This document shows, in pieces, positions 32,325-42,120 of a stretch of 64,000 bases of DNA. Within the stretch, counting starts at the first letter, position 1. Each line of letters starts with the position of its first letter. This DNA comes from Hericium rajendrae (lineage: Eukaryota; Basidiomycota; Agaricomycetes; Russulales; Hericiaceae): positions 248,001 through 312,000 of the forward strand of contig JAVRDV010000018.1 of the NCBI GenBank assembly GCA_033439255.1, read 5' to 3'. Position numbers and translations under genes: made by a program. The notes beneath the pieces are model-generated. The model saw only the letters and a program-made list of their open reading frames with translations, ran no database searches and was not told the DNA's origin.

Positions 32325-33853
32325 CACACTACAGAATGCAATATGAGCACATAGGGGGTCAGTGTAGGCATGGAGAAGTTGGTGGGGGTGTGCAGGAGGT
32401 CGCAGGGGTGCGCAGGGGTCAGCATGGGTGCACAACATCAATATGGGCCCATGGGCACACAAGTCCATGCAGGTGCACACAAGTCCGCGCAGCACGAGTG
32501 AGGTGGCAAGGGCATGCTAGAGATGGCACGGGTGTTCTGGAGGCAGCAAGGGGGCGTGCGAGTCCATGTGGAGGCATAGCGAGTCAGTGGGGACACACGC
32601 GAATCCGCACAGATGTGTGCAAGTCTGCACTGGCATGCTGGAGTCCGTGCAGGTGCGCTGGAGGCTGCGCAGAGCATGGGAGGCAGTGAGAGAGGGTGCA
32701 GGAGGTGGCATGGGGCATGTTGGCATCGGTGAGGGGGCATGGGAGGTGGCACCAGTATGATCGAGTTGGCGGGGGTGCACAGGAGTCAGCACGGGCACAA
32801 GGGAGTGCCGGAGCATCAGCGGGTGTGCACGAGTCAGCAGGGGGCATGCACGAGTCAGCGCGGGGGCATGCACGAGTCAGCGCGGGGGTGCGAGAGGTGG
32901 CATGTGGGTGCAGAAGGTGGCGCAGGGGTCACTACAGGGTTGAAAGGTGGGGCATGAATGGCATGCACACTCACAAGGTGCTGGTTCCATGCACAAGGCA
33001 TGGTGAGCATGCAAACAGCATGGTGGCCATGCGTGCCGGCATCAGACTGTGGCAAATCTGTATGCGAGGTGCAGCAGAGCACGGCATGCATGTGCGAGGC
33101 ATTGAGCCCATGTGCAAGGTGCAGTGGGGCGCAGAGGCCATGCGCAATGTGCAGCAGGCATGCATGGGGTGACAGGTGCGTGCAAGGCATGGCAGACGTA
33201 CGTGAGGTGCAGTGGGCGTTGCAGGGCCTGAGGCTGCTGCGGGCTTGTGTGTGAGGCACGGTGGGCATAAGAGAGGTGCGATGAGCATGGGCAAGGTGTG
33301 GCGAATGTGAGCGAGGCGCGATGAGCGGGCGCGGGGTGCTGGGCTGCCACGGCCCAATGCGTGAGGTGCAACAGGTGTCTGCAAGGTAAGACGGGCATTG
33401 CAGGGTGTTGCAGCATTGTGGGGCATTGCAGTGTTGCAGGGCATCAGGCTCGTGAAGCATGGAGTTGTGGTGAGGCACGGTGGGTGTGTGTGAGGCACTG
33501 AGCCTGAGCATGACACAGCAGGCCTGAGCAATGAGGCACGAGGCATGACGTATGAGGCTCGCATGCAAAGTGTCAGCATGCCTGCACATGAGCACGCACA
33601 ATGTGCGTGTGTGTGTGTGCCAGCTGGCATACCCACGTGCTGCTGTGGCCATCTGCCAGCTGTGCATGTGCTGGCATGCACAGCATAATGGGGTTGCACG
33701 CAGCACCTGGGCCCGTGCATGAGACGGGGAGGCAGTGAGTAGCAGGCTGCCATGTGCATCGTGCCGCAGTATGCATGGTGGCAGAATCGGGGGTGGGTCA
33801 ATGGGGAAGAGGCAGCAGCGGGAGGTGAGTGGACAGGAGAGACCAACGAAGGT

Positions 33854-33882
33854 GAGAGTATTGCTCATTCGAGCAATACTCC
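33854..33882 (-). repeat. IH hairpin, copy 3
   Basis: GAGAGTATTGCTC pairs with GAGCAATACTCC. The CG pair of other copies is TG on one arm and CA on the other, so base pairing is kept. Confidence 0.85.
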
Positions 33883-33927
33883 CTATGTTAGCATGAAGAA
33901 GCAAGAGGAAAGACTTTTTTTACTCAC
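33883..33927 (-). other. Predicted intron of IH copy 3
   Basis: Minus strand: donor CAG/GTGAGT, branch GCTAAC, acceptor ATAG, 45 nt, abutting the hairpin. Confidence 0.65.
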
Positions 33928-33950
33928 CTGACGGGCCCTTGTCACCTTAC

Positions 33951-35433
33951 TTGGGGGAAGAGGGCCGATGCTCTGCACGGCAATACGATTCCTTTTGAAT
34001 TGTTCTAACTTTGTAGTGTTATTCTCACAGAATTAATAAGATAACAGAAAATTGAATATACTAGTATTGTAATGCTGCAAAGATCTCTATCTTCAAAGTA
34101 TATTGTTTTACACTTATCTCTTATTTTTAAACTTTGTTACCAGCAAAAGTTGAACTAATGACAAAATAATGGTCACGTGCAACAGCGAGCCCGGTCAGGC
34201 TCGCTGTTGCACGTGACTTCTCAAAAATTGTGTTTACATTTATGAAGTACATAAGTGTGACCTTTGAAAGTCTGTCAACTGTTGTATGTTGCCTAGATTG
34301 ATTTTATTTTTGCCTTCTAAGGGCCTGAATCAGTAAATTGGCTATATCTCTGTCAATTCTCCAGCTATAAACATCAACCCAAGTGTTTCTGAATAGTACT
34401 ATCAATGGCCATATTAACACAATTTTTACTGATTTTGTATGCTACTCAGTATGTGTCTATTCTCAGATGATTTGATGATTTGCCTCTAGACTTGACTGAT
34501 TTTTTCGATTTTTTTCTGCTTATAAATTGCTTATGTAATCCGCAGCACGGGCAAAATGACGTACTCCCGTCCCTCTCATGATGTCATGGGACAGGAGTAT
34601 GTCATTTTGCCCGTGCTGCGGATTATGTAAGACCTTGAAAATAGTCAAATAGGAGGTTTTGTGATAATTCGAGTGTACCTCCTTAAATACTGGAGATATC
34701 ATTGGTCCCTTGATTGCGTCAGAAAGATCTCTATTATACCTTTTCAACGACGCTAGGTACACTACAATTGGATGAGTCAATAAAAAGATATGGCCTCAAC
34801 AAGTTTGTTCCTACCTCTAATATCAACCCTTCAGTAATCGCTACCGCGTTTTCTCAATACGTATCCGATCGTCTTGTACAATATACCGTTGGAACGGTAC
34901 GAATCAGATCTTTCCAACGGTATCTTTAGCATGTAAATAGCACCACTCGTTGCGCCGCTACGATGTAATCACTATGATCTTCTCCTCAAAGGTATCTTTT
35001 GAAGTGATTTGCTCATATCTCAGTCATTTCTGAACCTATTCTCATAAAAAAAAATGTTCTGACTAGGTAAAATCTGCCTTTATCATATTATCATAAACCA
35101 CACTAACTTACATCAATGACAAGGTGCAGAATATCCTATTAAATATCTGTTATCTCAACAAGTTTGCACTTTCTTATACTAAAATCTTTCAGTTCTAATA
35201 AGACTAGCATTAATTTACATATGCATATAGTTTAACACTAATCGAATTTGATTTAGTAGACTGATATCTCTCAGAAACATTTAAAATCACAAGAATGACA
35301 ATTGCCAGAATTGAACCTACAACCTTACTTTAAGATGTGAGAAATTATTACTATAAAAGGCATTACATTGGCTGGGTGTCATCTTTTTTGAGTTGAAAAG
35401 CGGGTTAGAGTAAACGATTCTAAGGAATCGTAA
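33951..35433. mobile_element. Element T copy 2
   Basis: Closely similar to 8375-9800 over most of its length, and ends with the same AAACGATTCTAAGGAATCGT. Flanked by TTAC on both sides (33947-33950 and 35434-35437), a possible 4-bp duplication. It lies in the leader of IH copy 3. Hairpin 1 is at 34172-34217. Hairpin 2 (34536-34625) has its loop inverted relative to copy 1. It retains CpGs in hairpin 1 that are TG or CA in copy 1. Confidence 0.82.
34536..34625. repeat. Element T hairpin 2, copy 2 (loop orientation 2)
   Basis: The arms are the same as in copy 1, in the same orientation. The loop (34574-34587) reads TCTCATGATGTCAT, the reverse complement of the loop in copy 1 (ATGACATCATGAG). 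Confidence 0.9.
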
Positions 35434-35575
35434 TTACCATCCTTCGGTATTCGATTTGACAAGAGACGACAGAGGGAGGGGGAGGAGTGGTGGTGGGAGG
35501 AGTAAGTGGAAGGAGGTGGAAGATAACATGACAAACAAGTCAACCACATGCCGCATGGAGCCGCATGGCCCGATG

Positions 35576-35607
35576 CATTTTTATTGACCATATATGGGCA
35601 ATAAAAA
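35576..35607. repeat. CCATATATGG leader palindrome, IH copy 3
   Basis: TTTTTATTGACCATATATGG followed by GCAATAAAAAA. A longer, cleaner version lies at 39877-39914 in IH copy 5, at the same place relative to the end palindrome. Confidence 0.75.
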
Positions 35608-35673
35608 AGCACAGTGCATGGCGGGCCATGCCTGCACAGTTCGACTTTGAACAAAAAAAGTGCAGGGGGCATA

Positions 35674-35708
35674 TGGGAAACATTTGGCTGCAGCCAAATG
35701 CTTCCCAC
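35674..35708. repeat. IH end palindrome, leader side of copy 3
   Basis: GGGAAACATTTGGCTG and CAGCCAAATGCTTCCC form an imperfect palindrome. Same GCTGCAGC centre as the body-end palindromes but with TTTGG in place of TTTTG. Confidence 0.85.
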
Positions 35709-36694
35709 CCCCAAGTTTGAAATCTTCGCCTTGCTTGTGCCTACCTCCCGCCTAACTTGCACAGCACCCCACCCACTCACGCAAGCACCTGCTGACTTGA
35801 AATGGCCCCCGTGGCTGCGAAAGCAGATGCATATGCATCATCTTGTGCATGCCGGCACCATCCTCCCTGCATCCCCTGCCACCTCCTGCCATCTTCTGCA
35901 TGCCTGTATCACCTCGTGCCTGCCGCCATCTCCTGCATGCCCATGTCGCCTCGCGCACCCCTGCATCACCTTCCCCATGCATCCGTGCTGTCTCCCACAT
36001 GCCTGTGCTGTCTCGCCTGTGTGGGTGCCATCTTCCCCGCATGCCTGCTGTCTCCCATACCCCACACCATCTCCCGCGCATCTGTGTGGACTCACGCACC
36101 ACTGCACCACCTCCAGCACACCCATGCTGACTTGTGCGTGCCCACGCAGACTCGCACGCACCCGTGCCATCTCCCATGTGCCCACATTGCCTCCTGCCTG
36201 CTCACGCCATCTTCCCAGCATCTGCCCCATGTCGGGCACACTGGAGCTGTCTTCCTCACACTGCTGACCCCTCCCCAGCACTCCCTACCACCTCCTGCAT
36301 GCCCGTGTCATCTCCCGTGCACCAACATTGTCTCCCCCCTGCTCGTGCTGTCTCCCCAGCGTCTGTGCCATGTCGCGCATGCTGGCACTATCTTCCTTGC
36401 ACTGCTGATCCCTCCCCAGTGCTCCCTACTGCCTTCCCCATGCCCCTGCCATCTCCCACATGCCTGCTTGCCTTGTGCAGGTCAGCATCATCTTCCTCGC
36501 ACATGCTGGTGCTCTCTCTGATGCATCCGTGCTGCCTTGCGCATGGCAGTGCCATTTCCCCCCTGTCCGTGCCACCTTGCCCGCACCTGCGACACCTCGC
36601 GCACACCTGTACCGCCTCCCCCATGCTGGCACTGCCTTGCGCGTGTCCGCGCTGCCTCCCCCACACACATGCACACCTTCTGCATGTGCATGCC

Positions 36695-36699
36695 CCTCC
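36695..36699. repeat. TRIM target duplication, left (CCTCC)
   Basis: CCTCC precedes the left LTR and recurs at 37724-37728 after the right LTR. The body repeat is continuous if the element and one copy are removed. Confidence 0.85.
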
Positions 36700-36769
36700 T
36701 GTCATGAATCGCCCATTGGTCTTCTTCATTCCCTTTGTTCCCTATATGGACACTCCCTTGTTATATCCC

Positions 36770-36900
36770 CTTGTTCCCTGTTAGGATATCCCTTGTTCCC
36801 CTTTAGGATATCCCTTGTTCCCCTTTGGGACATCCCTTGTTCCCCTTCCCCTTGTTCTCCTTTCAGGATATCCCTTGTTCCCCTTTGGGCTATCCTTCCA
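36770..36900 (+). repeat. Tandem TTCCCCTTTAGGATATCCC units in the TRIM LTR
   Basis: About five units of 21-23 bp (e.g. CTTGTTCCCCTTTAGGATAT) stand upstream of the TATA box. The second LTR has fewer. Repeats in U3 often bear regulatory sites; that role is inferred. Confidence 0.65.
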
Positions 36901-37081
36901 GTATATATAGGGCTACCTTCCTGACTGGCTTCCTCAGTTTGTCCACTTGACTCTCCAGTCCCATTGTACCCTAGACATTCTCAGCCTGTCTCTACTCTCT
37001 ATGACATCCTCTGCTCTTTGATCCTTGATCTCTTGGGGTGACTTGGATGGCTTCACTGTTCCCCTGAACCCAGTCTTGACA

Positions 37082-37363
37082 TTTGGACAAACTCTCATAC
37101 ATCCACCTCACCCACCCCTGTCCATTGGATTCTTACCCTCCCACCTAGTCCTTGAACCCACTGCCCACTGCCCAGCCATGACCCCATGATCACCAGATGA
37201 GTTGACACCATTGCTTGCAAAAACCCACAGAACCACAGACCACAGAACACAGAACACAGACCCACTTGCAAGGTGGTTGTCAGTCTCAGACTCAAGATTC
37301 CATGTAGATGTTGGATAGGTGTTGGTGTGCTCCAGGTGCAAGCACACCTTAAAGAGGGGGTAA
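37082..37363 (+). other. TRIM internal region
   Basis: 282 bp with a primer-site-like start and polypurine tract at the end. CCACAGAACCACAGACCACA-type short repeats lie at 37225-37262. No ORF. Confidence 0.75.
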
Positions 37364-38086
37364 TGTCATGAATCACCCATTGGTCTTCTTCATTCCCTTT
37401 GTTCCCTATATGGACACTCCCTTGTTATGTCCCCTTGTTCCCCTTTAGGATATCCCTTGTTCCCCTTTGAGACATCTCTTGTTCCCCTTCCCCTTGTTCC
37501 CCTTTCAGGATATCCCTTGTTCCCCTTTGGGCTATCCTTCCAGTATATATAGGGCTACCTTTCTGACTGGCTTCCTCAGTTTGTCCACTTGACTCTCCAG
37601 TCCCATTGTACCCTAGACATTCTCAGCCTGTCTCTACTCTCTATGACATCCTCTGCTCTTTGATCCTTGATCCCTTGGGGTGACTTGGATGGCTTCACTG
37701 TTCCCCTGAACCCAGTCTTGACACCTCCCGCGTGTCCTTGCTGTCTCCTCTGTGCCTGCATCATCTCGCACGCATGCCCACATCATCTCGCGCACATGCC
37801 CACATCATCTCACATGCATGCCCGCATTGCCTCGCACGCATGCATGCTATCTCCGCCGTGCCCCTGCCATCTCCTCCGTCTCCACACTGCCACGTGCATG
37901 TCCGTGCTGTCTCCTCCACAGCGGTACCACCTCTCCCCCATGCTGCCACCTCCTGTACATTCGCACTGCCACCTTCCACGCTGCTTTGCAGATGCTGATG
38001 CTACCTTGTTCACACCCGCACCCAGTCCCTCCTGCCTGTGCCAAGTCATGCATGCTCTCACCAACTCCCCTACAGATGCAAAATGT

Positions 38087-38119
38087 GAGAACTGTTTTGC
38101 TGCAGCAAAACAGTTCCCA
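38087..38119. repeat. IH end palindrome (end of headless body)
   Basis: GAGAACTGTTTTGCTG and CAGCAAAACAGTTCCC, nearly perfect. Confidence 0.88.
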
Positions 38120-38429
38120 TGCTCAGATACTTCGAAGGAGACATTAGAATCTTGTACATTCATCTGGAAAAATGGGTTTTTGGTTGATAGCCAGGGTCTT
38201 GCTATAGTAACCGCTGCCAGCTACAAATAGAAGACTTCTGAACTATGATTGCTGATGATTAGATATTGATGGAAGCATCTTGGTATGTAATATGCGACCC
38301 AGCTACAGTACCATCTATAGCAGTCATATTTCTCAGGGAGAAATCAAGTCATATATTCAAAATAAAGCTACCAATTATATTATATTATGACTCTACTTTA
38401 CAAGGTAATAGTATGTCTCCTTCTGAGCA
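38120..38429. other. 310-bp unique spacer between two end palindromes
   Basis: AT-rich. It is flanked by inverted sequence: AGATACTTCGAAGGAGACAT next to the left palindrome and ATAGTATGTCTCCTTCTGAG next to the right one. The spacer may thus be an inverted-repeat element of its own, or the sequence into which both IH units inserted. Confidence 0.45.
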
Positions 38430-38463
38430 TGGGAACTGTCTTGCTGCAGCAAAACAGTTCCCA
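38430..38463. repeat. IH end palindrome, copy 4 body end
   Basis: GGGAACTGTCTTGCTG and CAGCAAAACAGTTCCC; one mismatch. Confidence 0.88.
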
Positions 38464-39579
38464 CATTTTGCATCCGTGGGGGAGTGGGTGAGAGTACAAG
38501 CGGCGGCAAGCATGTGCGACTCCTCAGCACAGGCAGGAGGGACTGGGCATGGGCATGCACGACTCAGTGCAGGTGCGAGCAAGGCAGCAGGGGGGCGGGC
38601 AAGGCGTTGTGGGCACGGGGGAGGCAGCACAGGCATGCGTGAGATGGCATGGGCACGGGGGAGACGGCGCAGGCGTGAGAGAGGCTGCGCGAAAGTGCGC
38701 GAGGTGGCGTCAGCGTGTGCAAGGCGGCACGAATGCGCGGGAGGCGGTATGGACACACAGGATGTGGCGCGAACATGCGGGAGGTGGCAGCGGCACGGGG
38801 GAGATGGCACGCACGCGGGGGAGACGGCGCGAGCAGAAGGGAGGTGATATGGGCACGGGGGAGGCGGCAGGGGCATGCATGAGAAGGTGGGAGATGGCGC
38901 AGGTGCGCAGGAGATGGCACCGGCGCGCGGGAGACGGCGCGGATGTGCGAGGAAGATGACGCGGGTGCGCAGGAGACAGGAGGGGTGCACAGGAGGCGGC
39001 AGAGGACCAGAGAGACAGAGTTGACGTGCACGAGGCGGCGGTGGCATGGGGGAGGCGGCGGCGGCATGGAGGAGGCAGCACCGGTGTGGGGGAGACGACA
39101 GGTGCGCAGGAGATGGCAAGGGCATGTGGAAAGCGACGCGGGCGCGCGAAGGCGATGCAGCATGTCTGAGACGGTGAGAGGCACGCGGGAGGCGGCAGGG
39201 GGTGCGCGGGAGGCGGCATGGACACACGGGAGACAGCGCGGGTGCGCACGAGGCGATGCAGGTGCGGGGAAAATGGCGCCGGCGCGAAGGAGGCGGGAGG
39301 GGTGCACGGGAGGCAGCAGGGGCACGGGGAAGACGGCAGGGGCACGGGGAAGACGGCGCCGATGCGCACGAGACGGCGGTGGTGTGAGGGAGACAGCACC
39401 AGCGTGGAGAAGACGACGCGGGCATGCAGGAGACGATGCGGGTGCGCGGGAGACGGGGGCATCCGCCACTCGACGGCGACACGTGCGGGGGGTCGGCAAT
39501 GCGAAAGGGTCAGCGAAGGGGGGCGCGTGTCGGTGGAGGCGTGTGCAAGGGTGACGTGCTGGATGCGCAGAGTAAAAAC

Positions 39580-39614
39580 GAGAGTATCGCCCAAATTCGA
39601 ACAGGCGATACTCT
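39580..39614 (-). repeat. IH hairpin, copy 4
   Basis: GAGAGTATCGCC pairs with GGCGATACTCTC around AAATTCGAACA. Confidence 0.85.
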
Positions 39615-39657
39615 CTGAATTAGTGGTGAACAAGGTCAATAAGATATATTCACTCAC
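39615..39657 (-). other. Predicted intron of IH copy 4
   Basis: Minus strand: donor GTGAGT, branch CACTAAT, acceptor TCAG, 43 nt, abutting the hairpin. Confidence 0.65.
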
Positions 39658-39773
39658 CGTGTAGCCATCTGCAGCTCCTCCCTGTATTGAGTCCAGCTCG
39701 GAATACCTGAGAAAAATGTGTTAGTTGTCCATTGATAGAGGGAAACGTACCTTGCAAGTATGAAAAAACGGCT

Positions 39774-39809
39774 GTGGGACGTGTTTGGCTGCAGCCAAAC
39801 ATTTCCCAC
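39774..39809. repeat. IH end palindrome, shared by copies 4 and 5
   Basis: GGGACGTGTTTGGCTG and CAGCCAAACATTTCCC. It stands between the divergent copies. Confidence 0.85.
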
Positions 39810-39876
39810 GCGCCCCCCACATTTTTTTTGTTCAAAGTCGACGCGCGAGCTGCGCGTCATGGCCCACCGCGCACCA

Positions 39877-39914
39877 TTTCGTTTGAATGACCATATATGG
39901 TCATTCAAATGAAA
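39877..39914. repeat. CCATATATGG leader palindrome, IH copy 5
   Basis: TTTCGTTTGAATGACCATA and TATGGTCATTCAAATGAAA form an almost perfect 38-bp palindrome. The centre resembles a CArG-like CCATATATGG box; whether a MADS-type factor binds it is untested. Confidence 0.8.
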
Positions 39915-40072
39915 CGGGCCGCGCGGCTCCGTGCGCTCGACTTGCACATGACGACTTTTACCTGCCACGTCGTCTTCCTTCCACCCACCCCTTCCTTCCC
40001 CTTCCTTACGGTGGAATTTTTTCTGTAAGTGTCTCTTGATCTTTTTTGATTCTTGTGGGGCTGGGAATAAAG

Positions 40073-40117
40073 GTGAGTAGCCACAGTTTCTTGTGTAGCT
40101 TCGTTGTACTAATCAAG
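40073..40117 (+). other. Predicted intron of IH copy 5
   Basis: Donor AAG/GTGAGT, branch ACTAAT, acceptor CAAG, 45 nt, abutting the hairpin. Confidence 0.65.
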
Positions 40118-40151
40118 AGAGTATCGCTCGACGTTGTCGAGCGATACTCTC
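40118..40151 (+). repeat. IH hairpin, copy 5
   Basis: AGAGTATCGCTCGAC and GTCGAGCGATACTCT pair fully around GTT. Confidence 0.9.
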
Positions 40152-41382
40152 ATTTTGTACACTCCGCACGCCCCTGCCGACCAGCGCATGCCCTCATTGA
40201 CTCCCGTTCCCCCACTTCGCCTCGCGCTTGCCAACGCCGACTCCCGCACGGCTTCGTCGCCTCCTGCCAACTCCCGCGTGCCTGTGCCGCCTTGCGCATG
40301 CCCGCACCATTTCTCGCGGGCCCCCATCCACTCTCCCACGTCCTCACCCTCCCGTGCCCTCACCTACTCCCCTGTGCCTGCGCCATCTTGCTTGTGCACG
40401 CCCATATTGCCTCGCGCACGCCCGCGGCCGTGCCGGCTCGCAATGCCCGCGCTGACTCGTGCCTGCTCGTGTGCCCTCTCGCACGCATACGTGCCCGTGC
40501 CCCTGTGCTGACTCCTGCGCGACACCCGTGCCAACTCGCTCGCGACGCCCATGCCGACTCGCACCCACCTGCATGGCCTCTCGCATGCCCGCACGGCCGC
40601 CCGCACGCCTGTGTGCCCTCTCGCACTCCCGCACCGCACGGCCTCCCACATGACGGCGCCACCTCGTGCACGCTCGCACCTGTGCCCGTGCCGCCTCACG
40701 CCCGTGCGACGCCCGTGCCAACTCCCTCGCGCTTGCGCCGCTTTGCCTGCGTCCGCACTGACTCGCGCCCGTGCACCCTCTCGCATACCCGTGCCCGCGC
40801 GCCCGTGTGCCTGCGCCGAGTCCTGTGTGATGCCCGTGCTGACTCACTTGCACCCGCGCCACCTGACCGTGCCCGTGCGCCCTCTCGCACACCCGCGTCC
40901 ACGCTGACTCACTCGCGCCCGCCCCGACTCGCTTGCGCCCGCCCCGACTCACTCGCTCGCGCCCGCGCCACCTGACCACGCCCGCGCCACCTGACCACGC
41001 CCGCACGCCCTCTCGCACACCCGCGCCCATGCGGCCTCCCACGCGACGGTGCGGCCTCGCTCGCGCGCCACCTCCCGCGCGACGGTGCCGCCTTGCTCAC
41101 GACGCCTGTCCCACCTTGCTCGCTCCAGTGCAGACTCGTGCCCACCCGCACGGCCTCTCGCGTGCCACGCCTCCCGTGTGCCTGTGCCGCCTCGTTCACG
41201 CCCCCACTGACTCCCGCATGCCCACGCCAACTCCCACCGCGCACCTGCGTCGACCTGCCCATGCCTGTCCCGATGCCATCGCACCAATGCCGATTCCCGT
41301 GCACCCCTGCCACCTACACACCGGCACCAACCCAAGTGTGCCCTCTGCCACCTCCCGCATGGCCCCGCATGGATGGAATGTG

Positions 41383-41417
41383 TGGGAACTGTTTTGCTGC
41401 AGCAAAACATTTCCCAC
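41383..41417. repeat. IH end palindrome, copy 5 body end
   Basis: GGGAACTGTTTTGCTG and CAGCAAAACATTTCCC, one mismatch. Confidence 0.88.
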
Positions 41418-41589
41418 GAGGCATTAAGTGCTGTAGGTGCAGAAGATTATGGACTGGGAGATGTACTACTAGTGTATAAGATGTAATTAGCCAGAAATAT
41501 AGTATTTTCTGTGGTATACTGCCAGGGATCTGATATAAGAGATTACCATGGATGATAACAAACTATACATAACTATAGGTGGAATGAAG

Positions 41590-42120
41590 CTACCAAAGGG
41601 TATAAACTCTGTTGTAGGTGCACTGTAGGTACTGTATCTTTAAGCAGCTATGGTAGATTTGGCCATCTACAGACCTGCTACAGACTGCTACAGACTGCTA
41701 TAGATCAGCTACAGGTAGCAAATATAGGGACCCACTTGTCACCAAGAGCTACACAATCTATGGAACCTTTTTCAGCTACTATAGATTAATATTGCTACTA
41801 TAGATCCCTGTAGAATCTATGCCTTTTCCAGATGTTAGATTATATTTGTAACTACGTGTAGGTCCAATGAGAATTATTGTAAACATCTATAGTGAAATCA
41901 AAGGATAATTTGGGCATTTAAGCATGCTTTTGAGAGTGCAGAATAGCTCAGAGTGAACATTTTATTTTTGTGATATACCAGTGCTACAGGAAGTACAGTA
42001 GCTGTACTTCTGGCTTTGTAAGATTGCCGGGTCTCCGGATATCAAACTGGTGGCTTACAGTAGCCAAGGCTCGGTTACTACAGCCAAGGCTTGGCTACCG
42101 TAGCCATACCTCAGCTATCA
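41590..42120. repeat. CTACAG/CTGTAG-word cluster, right edge of E3
   Basis: CAGACTGCTACAGACTGCTA, CAGCTACTATAGATTAAT, GGCTACCGTAGCC and similar words up to the terminus TTTTTCCTGATG. Confidence 0.65.

Larger units (their letters stand above)
32291..35708 (-). repeat. IH element copy 3 (interrupted by element T)
   Basis: Minus-strand order: end palindrome 35674-35708, ATTGACCATATATGG palindrome 35576-35607, pyrimidine-rich leader (35437-35540 on the complement), T insertion 33951-35433, predicted intron 33927-33883, hairpin near 33882-33854, GC-rich body, end palindrome 32291-32324. Without T it is about 1.9 kb. The body consists of irregular units such as GGTGCGCAGGGGTC, GAGTCAGCGCGGGGG and GAGGTGCAGTGGGC, with many CG sites changed to TG or CA. 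This copy shows the complete architecture best, together with copy 5. Confidence 0.65.
36700..37723 (+). mobile_element. TRIM: 1.02-kb non-autonomous LTR element related to the chromovirus
   Basis: LTRs at 36700-37081 and 37364-37723 flank only 282 bp. The LTRs start TGTCATGAATC and end GTCTTGACA, as in the chromovirus (TGTCATGGATC...GTCTTGACA). They share TTGTTCCCCTTTGGGACAT and GGTGACTTGG, and have a TATA box (CAGTATATATAGGG). The inner ends match too: TTTGGACAAACTCTCATACA after the left LTR and AAAGAGGGGGTAA before the right one. There is no coding capacity. The 5-bp duplication CCTCC shows retrotransposition rather than deletion in place. It would have used proteins of a chromovirus like the one at 4235. 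Confidence 0.88.
35720..38119 (+). repeat. Headless C-rich IH-type body, split by a TRIM
   Basis: Irregular 15-bp units such as CTCCCACATGCCTGTGC, CATCTCGCGCACATGCC and GCTGTCTCCCCAGC run from about 35800 to 36694 and resume at 37729-38060. They end at the palindrome 38087-38119. No intron or IH hairpin precedes the body on this strand, so it is a copy lacking its 5' part, or it shares the palindrome at 35674-35708 with copy 3. Long frames on both strands lack domains and are not annotated as genes. Confidence 0.5.
38430..39773 (-). repeat. IH element copy 4
   Basis: Minus strand: predicted intron 39657-39615, hairpin 39614-39580, then a G-rich body (on the plus strand, GGCGCGGGGGAGACGGCGC-like units of about 15 bp) to the palindrome 38430-38463. 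It lacks the CCATATATGG leader palindrome, and its 5' end is the palindrome 39774-39809 shared with copy 5, so the two stand head to head. CpG content is high. Long frames on both strands (e.g. 38385-39482 minus, 38710-39657 minus) are Pro/Arg/Ala-rich products of the repeat and have no domains. Confidence 0.6.
39774..41417 (+). repeat. IH element copy 5 (most complete)
   Basis: Order: end palindrome 39774-39809; TTTGTTCAAAGTCGACGCG block (also in copy 3); leader palindrome 39877-39914; pyrimidine tract (CTTCCTTCCACCCACCCCTT); predicted intron 40073-40117; hairpin 40118-40151; C-rich body with units such as CTCGCGCACGCCCGTGC; end palindrome 41383-41417. Length is 1.64 kb. The body keeps many CpGs. 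Long frames exist on both strands (e.g. 40046-40975 plus, 40344-41042 minus), without domains. Confidence 0.65.
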
